From JBDKTH01 sp964558295 (GTDB lineage: Bacteria > Planctomycetota > Planctomycetia > Pirellulales > Thermoguttaceae): 25,370 bases of DNA. Each line of letters opens with the position of its first letter. Position 1 is the stretch's first letter. This document shows, one piece after another, positions 8,211-15,460 of this stretch. The DNA lies in contig CAZLDQ010000068.1 in assembly GCA_964558295.1 (NCBI GenBank), positions 1 through 25,370 on the forward strand, written 5' to 3'. The notes beneath the pieces are model-generated. The model had not been told where the DNA came from and ran no database searches. It saw nothing but the letters and a program-made list of their open reading frames with translations. A program made the position numbers and the translations under genes.

Positions 8211-8780
8211 TTACTCTTTGACGCGTTCGAGATACTCGCCGGTACGGGTGTCGATCTTCAGCAAATCACCCGTCTCGACGAAGTTCGGCACCGTGATCTC
8301 GGCCCCCGTCTCCAGCTTGGCCGGCTTGGTGACGTTCGTGGCCGTATTGCCGCGCACGGCCGGTTCGCAGTATTCGACTTTGAGCACGACGTGGTTCGGA
8401 GGTGTGATGCCGATCGGGCTGTTGTTGAACAGCAGCACGCTGCAAATCGTGCCTTCCTTAAGCCACTGCCAGGCGTCGTCGACAGTCTCTGCCGCAATTT
8501 CATACTGTTCGTAGTTCGTGTTGTCCATGAATACGAACTGGTCGCCTTGGCGATAGAGGTATTGGGCCTGGATCTCTTCGACGTCGGCCGCATCGAGCGA
8601 ATCGCCGCTCTTGTAGGTCCGGTCAAGGATCGTATTGCGGATCAGGTTTCGCAATTTGCACTTGTAGAGCGCTTGGCCCTTCCCCGGCTTCACGAAATTG
8701 CACTCGATCATCAAGTAGGGATCGCCGTCAATTTGGACTTTGAGTCCCTTCCGAAATTCGCTGGTGTTGTATGAGGCCAC
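8211..8780 (-). CDS. efp: Elongation factor P
   Basis: EF-P enters the ribosomal E site and relieves stalling at consecutive prolines. The 189-residue length and three beta-barrel domain organisation are typical. The modification loop reads KPGKGQA with the modified lysine at residue 34, exactly where E. coli EF-P is beta-lysylated, and the domain III end is TRTGEYLERVKE. The start codon is GTG (8780) with AGGAA about 9-10 nt upstream. Its neighbours epmA (same strand, downstream) and epmB (divergent) supply the modification, so this EF-P should carry (R)-beta-lysine rather than rhamnose or 5-aminopentanol. Confidence 0.97.
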   Translation of the reverse strand: MASYNTSEFRKGLKVQIDGDPYLMIECNFVKPGKGQALYKCKLRNLIRNTILDRTYKSGDSLDAADVEEIQAQYLYRQGDQFVFMDNTNYEQYEIAAETVDDAWQWLKEGTICSVLLFNNSPIGITPPNHVVLKVEYCEPAVRGNTATNVTKPAKLETGAEITVPNFVETGDLLKIDTRTGEYLERVKE

Positions 8781-8839
8781 GGGTACGATTCCTGCGATGA
8801 CTTCCTGAAAGGAATAGGTTGTGATACGCTTCTTAAGTC

Positions 8840-9874
8840 ATGACAACGAGAACACCGTCCGTCGAATCCCTGGTCCAGTCTTCGCTCCCAGCCGTGGAGG
8901 CCGATTGGCAGGCCATCGTGGCTGACGCCGTCACCGATCCTGGGGAGTTATGCCGACTGCTGGACTTGCCATCGTTGTTGGCAACCAACGCGTGTCGGGC
9001 GACGGAGGAATTCCCTCTTCTGGTGCCGCGGACCTATCTGGCCCGCATCCGTCCTGGCGATCCTTTGGACCCCTTGTTGTTACAGGTTCTCCCCCGCATG
9101 GAGGAACTAAAGGCAGCCCCCCAGTTCAGCAAGGATCCGCTTGGCGAAGCGGAAGCGACCCGGACCCCCGGGTTGCTGGCAAAATACCAGAATCGCCTCC
9201 TTATGGTATCAACTGGGGCCTGCCCCGTCCATTGCCGCTTCTGCTTCCGCCGGCATTTTCCCTACCGTGATCTGCCCAGCGCGAAGGCCCGTTGGGAGGC
9301 CGCGGCCGTACAACTCGAAGCGAATCCGTCGATCCATGAGCTCATTCTCAGTGGTGGGGATCCCCTCACCCTGAAAGACGAATTGCTCCATCACCTGATT
9401 GAGCGGGTGGCGGCCATCCCTCATTTGCGGAGACTACGAATTCACAGCCGGTTCCCGGTACTCATCCCCCAGCGGGTGACACCTGCCCTCGTGAATCTGC
9501 TGCGAGCGACTAGGCTTACCTCAATGGTAGTAATTCACGTCAACCACCCAGCCGAGATTGACGTGGCCGTCGCCGAGGCCTTTGGGCGGCTGGTCGACGC
9601 AGGCATTCCGCTGCTGAGCCAATCGGTTCTCCTACGGGGGGTGAACGACCAGATCGAAGTGCTTCAGGAATTATACGAGCGTCTGGTTGACTTGCGCGTG
9701 ATGCCCTATTATCTCCATCAATTAGACCGGGTTGCTGGTGCAGCGCACTTTGAGGTGCCCGAAGCAGTAGGACGCAAGCTGATCGAGGAGCTTCGCACGC
9801 GTCTGCCTGGCTACGCGGTACCGCGTTATGTGCGCGAAACGCCGCACGATCCGAGCAAGGTCGTGTTGGCGTAG
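8840..9874 (+). CDS. epmB: EF-P-modifying lysine 2,3-aminomutase EpmB
   Basis: EpmB (YjeK) is a radical SAM, PLP-dependent enzyme converting (S)-alpha-lysine to (R)-beta-lysine, the substrate of EpmA. The radical SAM motif CPVHCRFC gives C128, C132 and C135. The LILSGGDPL segment (about 173-181), IHSRFPVLIPQRVTPAL and the C-terminal YYLHQLDRVAGAAHFEV are family hallmarks. The short C terminus (ETPHDPSKVVL, K340 as candidate PLP lysine) and the 344-residue length point to EpmB rather than the longer KamA of lysine fermentation. It is divergent from efp with only 59 bases between the starts, so the two promoters overlap. The next gene follows 33 bases downstream. Confidence 0.93.
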   Translation: MTTRTPSVESLVQSSLPAVEADWQAIVADAVTDPGELCRLLDLPSLLATNACRATEEFPLLVPRTYLARIRPGDPLDPLLLQVLPRMEELKAAPQFSKDPLGEAEATRTPGLLAKYQNRLLMVSTGACPVHCRFCFRRHFPYRDLPSAKARWEAAAVQLEANPSIHELILSGGDPLTLKDELLHHLIERVAAIPHLRRLRIHSRFPVLIPQRVTPALVNLLRATRLTSMVVIHVNHPAEIDVAVAEAFGRLVDAGIPLLSQSVLLRGVNDQIEVLQELYERLVDLRVMPYYLHQLDRVAGAAHFEVPEAVGRKLIEELRTRLPGYAVPRYVRETPHDPSKVVLA

Positions 9875-9907
9875 GACCGTCTGTACACTCTCGATTGGTA
9901 CATCATC

Positions 9908-11332
9908 ATGCGACTTGCCCGCACTGCCACCAGAGTTCAACCGTTCCGCGTAGCGGCCGGGCTTGCCCGGCGTTTGCGTTCGGTTGGGAATCGACTTTCC
10001 AGACGAACGCCGGACAGGACCGCCCGCTACGTAGCGTGGATGGCGTTGATCTTGAGTGCCATGGAAATCGGCCACCCAGCCGCGGCGGAAAACTGGCCAC
10101 GATGGCGTGGGCCGCAGAGCAACGGGGCTAGCCAGGAGCGGAACCTATCGGTGGCGTGGAACGAAGAGTTTGGCGTAGCCTGGAAGTGCCCGCTGCCCGA
10201 ATGGGGTAACAGCACACCAGTCATCTGGAACGACGCCATCTTCCTGACCAGTGAGACTGAAGAAGGGCAACTGCTATTGCTTCGGATCAGCAAGGCCACC
10301 GGTAAGATCGTGTGGACTCGACAGGTCGGCTCGGGAAAGGCTGAAGTCGTCAAGCTCGGCAAGAAGGAGGGGGAAGCCCGCCGGCACCAGAAGTTCCACG
10401 CATCGCAGAACTACGCCAGCCCCTCGTGTGTCACGGACGGGGAAGTCGTGATTGCCCACTTTGGCAACGGCGATTTGGCGGCCTACGACTTCGACGGCAA
10501 TCCGCGTTGGTTCCGCAATCTGCAAAAGGACCACGGCCCATACACGATCTGGTGGGGACATGCCAACAGTCCTGAGTTGTACAAGGACTTGGTCATCTCG
10601 ATCTGCCTGCAAGATTCCTGTGCCGACTTGCCAGGCGAGCCGTCGCCGAGTTATATCGTCGCCCACGATAAGCAGACGGGAAAGCTTCGCTGGAAGACCT
10701 TGCGGCCCACCGCTGCCTCGGCCGAGTCGTGCGATGCTTACACCACGCCTTTGATTTGGCAAAACGGCCGGCAAACGGAAGTGGTAGTCATGGGGGGGCA
10801 AATGCTCGACGCCTACGATCCCGAGAGTGGGCAACGGCTTTGGTACCTGCCGGAACTGGTCGGCAATCGGGTGATTACCGGTCCGGTGGCCGCTGACGGC
10901 CGGATCTTCGCAACGCAAGGGATGCGGCAGGCCCTGTTGGCCTTTCAGCCGGGTGGGGAAGGGCGACGTTCACGGGATGAAATCGTTTGGAAGTTCGACC
11001 AGGGGACGCCCGATAGCCCCACGCCCGCCATTTGGGGCGACCTCCTCTTCATGATCAGCGATAATGGCGTGGCCCGTTGCCTGGATACCAAGACCGGCCG
11101 ACTCTTGTGGAAGGAACGCCTCAAAGGCGACTATCGCGCCTCACCGCTGGCCGCTGACGGCCGCATCTACTTCCTCAACATGAAAGGCCTCACGACGATC
11201 GTCGCCGCTTCGTCCCGATTTAGCCGCCTGACCGAAAATCAACTCGACGACGCGACCATCGCCTCACCAGTGGCTTCCGACGGCCACTTGTTTATTCGTG
11301 GGAAAAAATGGCTATACTGTGTGGGAAAGTAG
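9908..11332 (+). CDS. Secreted PQQ-type beta-propeller protein
   Basis: A 474-residue exported protein with an eight-bladed PQQ-repeat (quinoprotein-like) propeller. Repeats of the form AxDxxTGxxxW are visible (for example ISKATGKIVW, HDKQTGKLRW, YDPESGQRLWY, LDTKTGRLLWKE). The mature protein starts near ENWPRWRGPQSNG, a motif typical of planctomycete PQQ-propeller proteins. No catalytic dehydrogenase residues are evident, so it is more likely a scaffold or folding-type propeller than an enzyme. The N terminus is odd: some 40 Arg-rich residues precede the hydrophobic segment VAWMALILSAM, and this part is encoded by a large inverted repeat (9949-10031). The stop TAG lies inside the heptad repeat at 11329. 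Confidence 0.85.
   Translation: MRLARTATRVQPFRVAAGLARRLRSVGNRLSRRTPDRTARYVAWMALILSAMEIGHPAAAENWPRWRGPQSNGASQERNLSVAWNEEFGVAWKCPLPEWGNSTPVIWNDAIFLTSETEEGQLLLLRISKATGKIVWTRQVGSGKAEVVKLGKKEGEARRHQKFHASQNYASPSCVTDGEVVIAHFGNGDLAAYDFDGNPRWFRNLQKDHGPYTIWWGHANSPELYKDLVISICLQDSCADLPGEPSPSYIVAHDKQTGKLRWKTLRPTAASAESCDAYTTPLIWQNGRQTEVVVMGGQMLDAYDPESGQRLWYLPELVGNRVITGPVAADGRIFATQGMRQALLAFQPGGEGRRSRDEIVWKFDQGTPDSPTPAIWGDLLFMISDNGVARCLDTKTGRLLWKERLKGDYRASPLAADGRIYFLNMKGLTTIVAASSRFSRLTENQLDDATIASPVASDGHLFIRGKKWLYCVGK
9949..10031. repeat. Paired inverted hairpin repeat inside the 5' end of the PQQ-propeller gene
   Basis: The left arm (9949-9978) reads CGTAGCGG followed by GCCGGGC TT GCCCGGC. The right arm (10004-10031) is its diverged reverse complement, beginning CGAACGCCGG and ending CGCTACG. 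The pair encloses about 25 bp and resembles a head-to-head REP pair of the GC-hairpin family elsewhere in the window. Confidence 0.55.
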
Positions 11333-11405
11333 GCCGTACACAGTACGCCGTACACAGTACGCCGTACACAGTACGCCGTACACAGTACGCCGTACATGGT
11401 ACGCA
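11329..11405 (+). repeat. Tandem heptad array (alternating GTACGCC/GTACACA)
   Basis: Eleven consecutive 7-base units all start GTA, ten of them GTAC. Units alternate between GTACGCC and GTACACA, giving an apparent 14-bp repeat; the first (GTAGGCC) and the last two are variants. The first unit contains the TAG stop of the PQQ-propeller gene. No spacers of CRISPR size exist. Confidence 0.9.
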
Positions 11406-11544
11406 ACACAGACTCCGTCCTCCGTCGCGCTGCGGCGGGGCTTGCGGTGCGTTGCCTCGGGGGGCCCAAGAGCAGGGCGCGATCCGCAAACCGCCGAATC
11501 CCGCCAATAGCAACCATCGAACCGTAACGCACGAAGCTTACATC

Positions 11545-13011
11545 ATGAAACGACCAATCCCATTCAACCTACGATTCTCATTATTCGTGTTGGTCGGTCT
11601 GTTTTGCTTGAGAACTGGAATCGTCTCGGCCCAGCCGTCCGACGAGCGGCCGAACATCGTGTTTGCCATCGCCGACGATTGGGCCTGGCCGCATGCCGGC
11701 GCGTATGGCGACCGCGTGGTCAAAACGCCGACGTTTGACCGGCTGGCCCGCGAAGGCGTCCTGTTCAACTACGCCTTCGTCGCCGCGCCAACCTGTACGG
11801 CCTCCCGCGGTGCGATTCTCACCGGTCAGGCAATCCATCGCCTGGAACAAGGGGCCAACCTATGGAGCCAGTTGCACGAGAAGTTCAAGGTCTATCCGGA
11901 GCTCCTCGAAGCATCCGGCTATGCGATTGGTCTGACTCGCAAGGGCTGGGGCCCCGGAACGCTCGAAGGCACCGGACGCACTCGCAACCCGGCCGGACCA
12001 GCATTCAAGAGCTTCGCCCAGTTCTATCGCACCGTGCCCAAGGATAAGCCGTTTTGCTTCTGGTTCGGCAGCCTTGATCCCCATCGTCCCTACGATCGAG
12101 ACTCGGGACTCCGTGCGGGGATGACGCCGGACGCGGTTCAGGTGCCTCCCTTCCTGCCCGACACTCCTACAGTCCGCCGCGATGTGTTGGACTACTACTT
12201 CGAGGTCGAGCGGTTCGATCGGGAGGTGGGCGAGATCGTCAAGTTGTTGGAAGAATCGGGCCGGCTGGAAAACACGATCCTTGTGATGACCGGCGACAAC
12301 GGTATGCCGTTTCCTCGGGCCAAGGGGACTCTCTACGACTCAGGGACTCGAACGCCGCTTGCGATCTACTGGCCGCGCAAGATCAAACCGGGCCGGGTGG
12401 TCGACGACATGATCAGCCTCTGCGACTTGGCCCCCACGTTCCTCGAAGCTGCCGGGCTTCGGCCCCTGCCGGAGATGACTGGGCGAAGCTTCTTGGACGT
12501 GTTGGTGTCCGACAAGTCCGGGCGAGTCGACCCGCAACGCGACAAGGTCTTCACCGAACGCGAACGACATTGCGTCTGCCGACCGGGCGACAAAAGCTAT
12601 CCGGTTCGCGCGATCCGCACACACCAGTTCCACTACATCCGCAATCTTCGTCCCGACCTCTGGCCGGCCGGCGATCCGGACCATGTGGAAAACCCCGTTG
12701 GGGCTTATGCCGATGTGGACGGCTCGCCGACGAAGTCGGAAATCCTCGCCCGGCAGGCGGAACCGGCTATCGCTCCCTATTACCAGGCCGCCTTCGCCAA
12801 GCGCCCGGCGGAAGAACTGTACGATACCACGAAAGATCCCGGGGAGATGCACAACCTCGCCGACAAGCCGGAATATGCCGAGGTCCAGAAGCACTTGCGC
12901 GAGGAACTCGGCCGCTGGATGGCTGAGACCGGCGACCCCCGCGCCAACGGCGAGACGGATTACTGGGACAAGTGCCTCTACGTGGGCAACCGGAAGAAGC
13001 CGAAGGAGTAG
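11545..13011 (+). CDS. Secreted formylglycine-dependent sulfatase
   Basis: A 488-residue S1-family (arylsulfatase-type) sulfatase that hydrolyses sulfate esters, most likely of sulfated polysaccharides, in the periplasm. A signal peptide ends near residue 29 (VSA-QPSDERPNIVF). The metal-binding ADDW is at 43-46, the formylglycine signature CTASRGAILTG starts at C84 (Cys-type, requiring the formylglycine-generating enzyme), and a TGDNG metal site has D251 and N252. The C-terminal EELYDTTKDPGEMHNLAD motif is typical. The ATG at 11545 is chosen because it starts a proper signal peptide; the open frame extends upstream through the heptad repeat but is not coding. No carbohydrate-binding or transport genes are nearby, so the substrate is unknown. 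Confidence 0.93.
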   Translation: MKRPIPFNLRFSLFVLVGLFCLRTGIVSAQPSDERPNIVFAIADDWAWPHAGAYGDRVVKTPTFDRLAREGVLFNYAFVAAPTCTASRGAILTGQAIHRLEQGANLWSQLHEKFKVYPELLEASGYAIGLTRKGWGPGTLEGTGRTRNPAGPAFKSFAQFYRTVPKDKPFCFWFGSLDPHRPYDRDSGLRAGMTPDAVQVPPFLPDTPTVRRDVLDYYFEVERFDREVGEIVKLLEESGRLENTILVMTGDNGMPFPRAKGTLYDSGTRTPLAIYWPRKIKPGRVVDDMISLCDLAPTFLEAAGLRPLPEMTGRSFLDVLVSDKSGRVDPQRDKVFTERERHCVCRPGDKSYPVRAIRTHQFHYIRNLRPDLWPAGDPDHVENPVGAYADVDGSPTKSEILARQAEPAIAPYYQAAFAKRPAEELYDTTKDPGEMHNLADKPEYAEVQKHLREELGRWMAETGDPRANGETDYWDKCLYVGNRKKPKE

Positions 13012-13063
13012 CAGCAACCGCCATACGCCGGGCTTCTGGTCGTGGACGTCGGCCGCATCTTCG

Positions 13064-13143
13064 TGTAGCCCTGACACTCGTACCGGGAGTGAGTTGCATA
13101 AGGCGTTTGGCTTTCGCTCCCGAGACAAATGCCGGGGCTAAAC
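13064..13143. repeat. Head-to-head pair of TAGYCC-type hairpin repeats
   Basis: The plus strand at 13064-13088 (TAGCCCTGACACTCGTACCGGG) is a diverged copy of the repeat at 8113. The minus strand from 13143 to about 13116 starts GTTTAGCCCCGGC and continues with a related hairpin. The pair fills most of the gap between the sulfatase and methyltransferase genes. Confidence 0.45.
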
Positions 13144-13187
13144 AACAAGAATCTCGACTGATCTTCATTCTCCAGGAGGGAACCAGC

Positions 13188-14132
13188 TTGGCCGTTTCTT
13201 TGAACACCATTCACCAGGGGGATTGTATTGCTGGGTTGAAGAAGCTGGACGACGGCGTTGTTGATCTGGCCTTTGCCGATCCGCCGTTCAATATTGGCTA
13301 TGACTACGACGTTTACCAAGACAATCTTCAAAGCGAGCAATACCTCGACTGGACGCGTCAGTGGACAGCCGAGGTCGTCCGGGTGCTCAAACCGAATGGG
13401 ACCTTCTGGTTAGCGATCGGCGACGAGTATGCCGCGGAACTGAAGCTGATCCTGCAGCGCGAGCACGGCCTGGTCTGCCGCAGTTGGGTCGTCTGGTATT
13501 ACACATTCGGCGTGAATTGCAAGAACAAGTTCAGCCGTTCCCATGCCCACCTGTTCCACATGGTCAAGGACCCGCAACAATTCACCTTCAACACCGAAGC
13601 GATCCGCGTGCCCTCGGCCCGACAGTTGGTCTATGCCGACCGTCGAGCTAACCCCAAAGGTCGGCTTCCCGACGATACGTGGATTCTTCGTCCCCAGGAT
13701 ATCCCCGACGGCTTCGCTCCAACCGATGACACTTGGTATTTTCCCCGGGTCTGCGGCACGTTTGCCGAACGGGCGGGTTGGCACGGCTGCCAAATGCCTG
13801 AGCAATTGCTGGGGCGGATCATCCGCGTTTCGAGCAATCCCGACGACTTGGTACTCGACCCGTTCGGCGGCAGCGGCACGACGCTCGCCGTGGCCAAAAA
13901 ACTGGGCCGGCGGTTTCTAGGGTTTGAACTATCCCAGGAATACGCCGCGGCGATTAAAAAACGGCTCGCTGCGATCAAGGTCGGCGATAGCTTGGAAGGG
14001 ACAGCGGAACCGCTGGTTAGCGTTCCCAATACCGCCAATGGTCGCAGCTTGGACCGGACAAAACCCGCCGCGTCACCGCGGCGCAAGAAAACAACCACAC
14101 CGGACAGACAGCTCCCCGGGTTTGACTACTAG
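13188..14132 (+). CDS. Orphan beta-class DNA methyltransferase
   Basis: A SAM-dependent amino-methyltransferase that would methylate adenine N6 or cytosine N4 in DNA. Catalytic motif IV (ADPPFNIGYDYD, residues 30-41) precedes SAM-binding motif I (LDPFGGSGTT, residues 223-232), which is the beta-class order (as in HinfI or CcrM type enzymes); DPPF favours adenine. The region between (about 95-195) holds the target recognition part. The best start is TTG at 13188: AGGAGG lies 8 nt upstream and the product begins with the family-typical NTIHQGDCIAGLKKL. The C-terminal 35 residues are Lys/Arg-rich. No restriction endonuclease gene is adjacent, so it is probably a solitary methyltransferase with an epigenetic role. 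Confidence 0.9.
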   Translation: MAVSLNTIHQGDCIAGLKKLDDGVVDLAFADPPFNIGYDYDVYQDNLQSEQYLDWTRQWTAEVVRVLKPNGTFWLAIGDEYAAELKLILQREHGLVCRSWVVWYYTFGVNCKNKFSRSHAHLFHMVKDPQQFTFNTEAIRVPSARQLVYADRRANPKGRLPDDTWILRPQDIPDGFAPTDDTWYFPRVCGTFAERAGWHGCQMPEQLLGRIIRVSSNPDDLVLDPFGGSGTTLAVAKKLGRRFLGFELSQEYAAAIKKRLAAIKVGDSLEGTAEPLVSVPNTANGRSLDRTKPAASPRRKKTTTPDRQLPGFDY

Positions 14133-14338
14133 CCCACAATCTCCACTAAAGGGCTATTCGTGGTTGGTGTCTATCAAAACCCATCCGGCTCGTGAAAAAT
14201 GTGAGGAAGATGGGCTGACCTGTCGTTTTGGCAGAATTTGTCAGGCTGCAGGAGTGTGAAGTCCTGGGCTCCGTGCTTTGGAGGGTCGTTCTCTCCCCAG
14301 AGTGGCAATTATTTTCTGTTGGAATTGACAACAACCCT

Positions 14339-14366
14339 TGGACAGGTTTTTTCCCAGGCGTATAAT
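14339..14366 (+). promoter_or_regulatory. Sigma70-type promoter upstream of the ECF operon
   Basis: TGGACA at 14339-14344 (5 of 6 bases of the -35 consensus) is followed after 16 nt by a perfect TATAAT at 14361-14366. Transcription should start near 14373, about 430 nt before the sigma factor gene. Confidence 0.6.
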
Positions 14367-14372
14367 GGGAAC

Positions 14373-14803
14373 TTTCCGGGCAGTCGGTGTGTCATCGTCG
14401 TTGTAACACTGGCAGATCTTCCGGACGGCGGATCTGTAAGCAAAGGAAAAAATTGCACGACGATGGCCCCCTCCTTCTCTTGGATCGCTTCTTGACTGGC
14501 CTTCTGGGCAATAATCCTAACTGTTGTATTTCCAAGACGTTATCGAATTGGACTTGCGTCGTCGGAAGGGATTCCTGCTGAGGCTGGTTGGGTTTGGCAC
14601 ATGAAGTGCTTTTCCAACCCCCGTCCTGCGGTCAAACGCCAAAAGAGACACGACTCCGAAACGAACTCACCGTTAGGGCGTTTGAACCGAAAACCTGCTA
14701 GACTAACCTTTGTGGGAGAGGCAGTGCTGTGGCCGGTAGCAGGGCTTGCTGAGCCCCTTACCTCCAGTGACTGAACTCTCCCCTGACGACCTCCGTAGCT
14801 AAA
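14373..14803 (+). ncRNA. Candidate structured small RNA or long leader
   Basis: The stretch downstream of the promoter has no coding signal but several nested inverted repeats: 14379-14385 with 14494-14501 (one bulge), 14393-14401 with 14457-14465 (9 bp, perfect), and 14413-14418 with 14431-14436, which together form one long arm of about 120 nt. Further hairpins are 14629-14640 with 14677-14689 (12 bp, one bulge) and 14714-14720 with 14776-14782 just before the sigma factor start. I do not recognise a known family; the 14373-14505 part could be a 6S-like or riboswitch-like RNA, but the signature sequences of SRP RNA, tmRNA and RNase P are absent. No clear U-tract terminator is seen. Confidence 0.35.
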
Positions 14804-15460
14804 ATGAACAGCACGATCGAACAGATGAACCTTCCTGCTGCGAGCGACCTTCCCCTGGCCGAGTGGAGCGATGAAGACATCCTCCTCGAGTATCAGGCGA
14901 CCAGCTCACGGCGGGCGTTCGAGGAACTCGTCCATCGCTATGAGCGGGAGTTGTTCAACTACCTGCGTCACTATCTGGGCGATGCCGAGATGGCCGAGGA
15001 TGCCTTCCAGGCCACGTTCCTCCAGGTTCATCTGAAAGTCGCGCAGTTCGAGGCAGGGCGGAAGGTCCGTCCCTGGCTCTACACGATTGCGACAAACCAG
15101 GCGATCGACGCCCAACGTCGCAACCGACGTCACCGGATGGTGAGCTTGAACCGCCGGGGGGGAGAGAATGGTGAGGATACGGAAGTCGGGTCGCTCGCCG
15201 AGTTGCTCGGCAGCCACGAGCCGGACCCGTTCGACCAGCTCGAGGAGGCCGAACGGCACGATGATGTCCGGCGCGCGGTCGAGCAGCTTCCCGATGGCTT
15301 GCGGGAGGTTTTGTTGTTGGTCTACTATCAAGGCCTGAAATACCGCGAAGCCGCCGATATCCTCGACATCCCCGTAGGCACGGTCAAGAGCCGGTTGCAC
15401 GCCGCAATCCACAGACTTAACGAAGCCATCAACCCTACCAACCTGCCCGGACATGGCTAG
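14804..15460 (+). CDS. ECF-type RNA polymerase sigma factor
   Basis: A 218-residue extracytoplasmic-function sigma factor. The sigma2 domain spans about residues 30-110 (AFEELVHRYERELFNYLRHY, DAEMAEDAFQATFLQVHL, RPWLYTIATNQAIDAQRR), followed by an acidic linker of some 35 residues and the sigma4 domain (about 155-210: LPDGLREVLLLVYYQGLKYR with the helix-turn-helix EAADILDIPVGTVKSRLHAA). It overlaps the next gene by 8 bases, so the two are coupled and that protein is the probable anti-sigma factor. Expression probably starts at the promoter at 14339, with a long structured leader. I see no obvious autoregulated ECF promoter with a GAAC -35 element in suitable spacing. Confidence 0.93.
   Translation: MNSTIEQMNLPAASDLPLAEWSDEDILLEYQATSSRRAFEELVHRYERELFNYLRHYLGDAEMAEDAFQATFLQVHLKVAQFEAGRKVRPWLYTIATNQAIDAQRRNRRHRMVSLNRRGGENGEDTEVGSLAELLGSHEPDPFDQLEEAERHDDVRRAVEQLPDGLREVLLLVYYQGLKYREAADILDIPVGTVKSRLHAAIHRLNEAINPTNLPGHG

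Noticed and set aside
11329..11405. CRISPR array
   Set aside because: Units are 7 bases long with no spacers, and no cas gene is present.
11308..11544. Upstream extension of the sulfatase frame
   Set aside because: It would start inside the PQQ-propeller gene and translate the heptad array; the ATG at 11545 begins a proper signal peptide.
12972..13187. N-terminal extension of the methyltransferase frame
   Set aside because: It overlaps the sulfatase end and repeat DNA. The TTG at 13188 has a strong Shine-Dalgarno sequence and the family-typical N terminus.
14325..14330. Perfect TTGACA as -35 box for the TATAAT at 14361
   Set aside because: The spacer would be 30 nt; TGGACA at 14339 with a 16-nt spacer is the workable partner.
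14146..14581. Small open frames in the gap before the sigma factor gene
   Set aside because: They lack ribosome binding sites, have unlikely composition and overlap the stems of the structured RNA.
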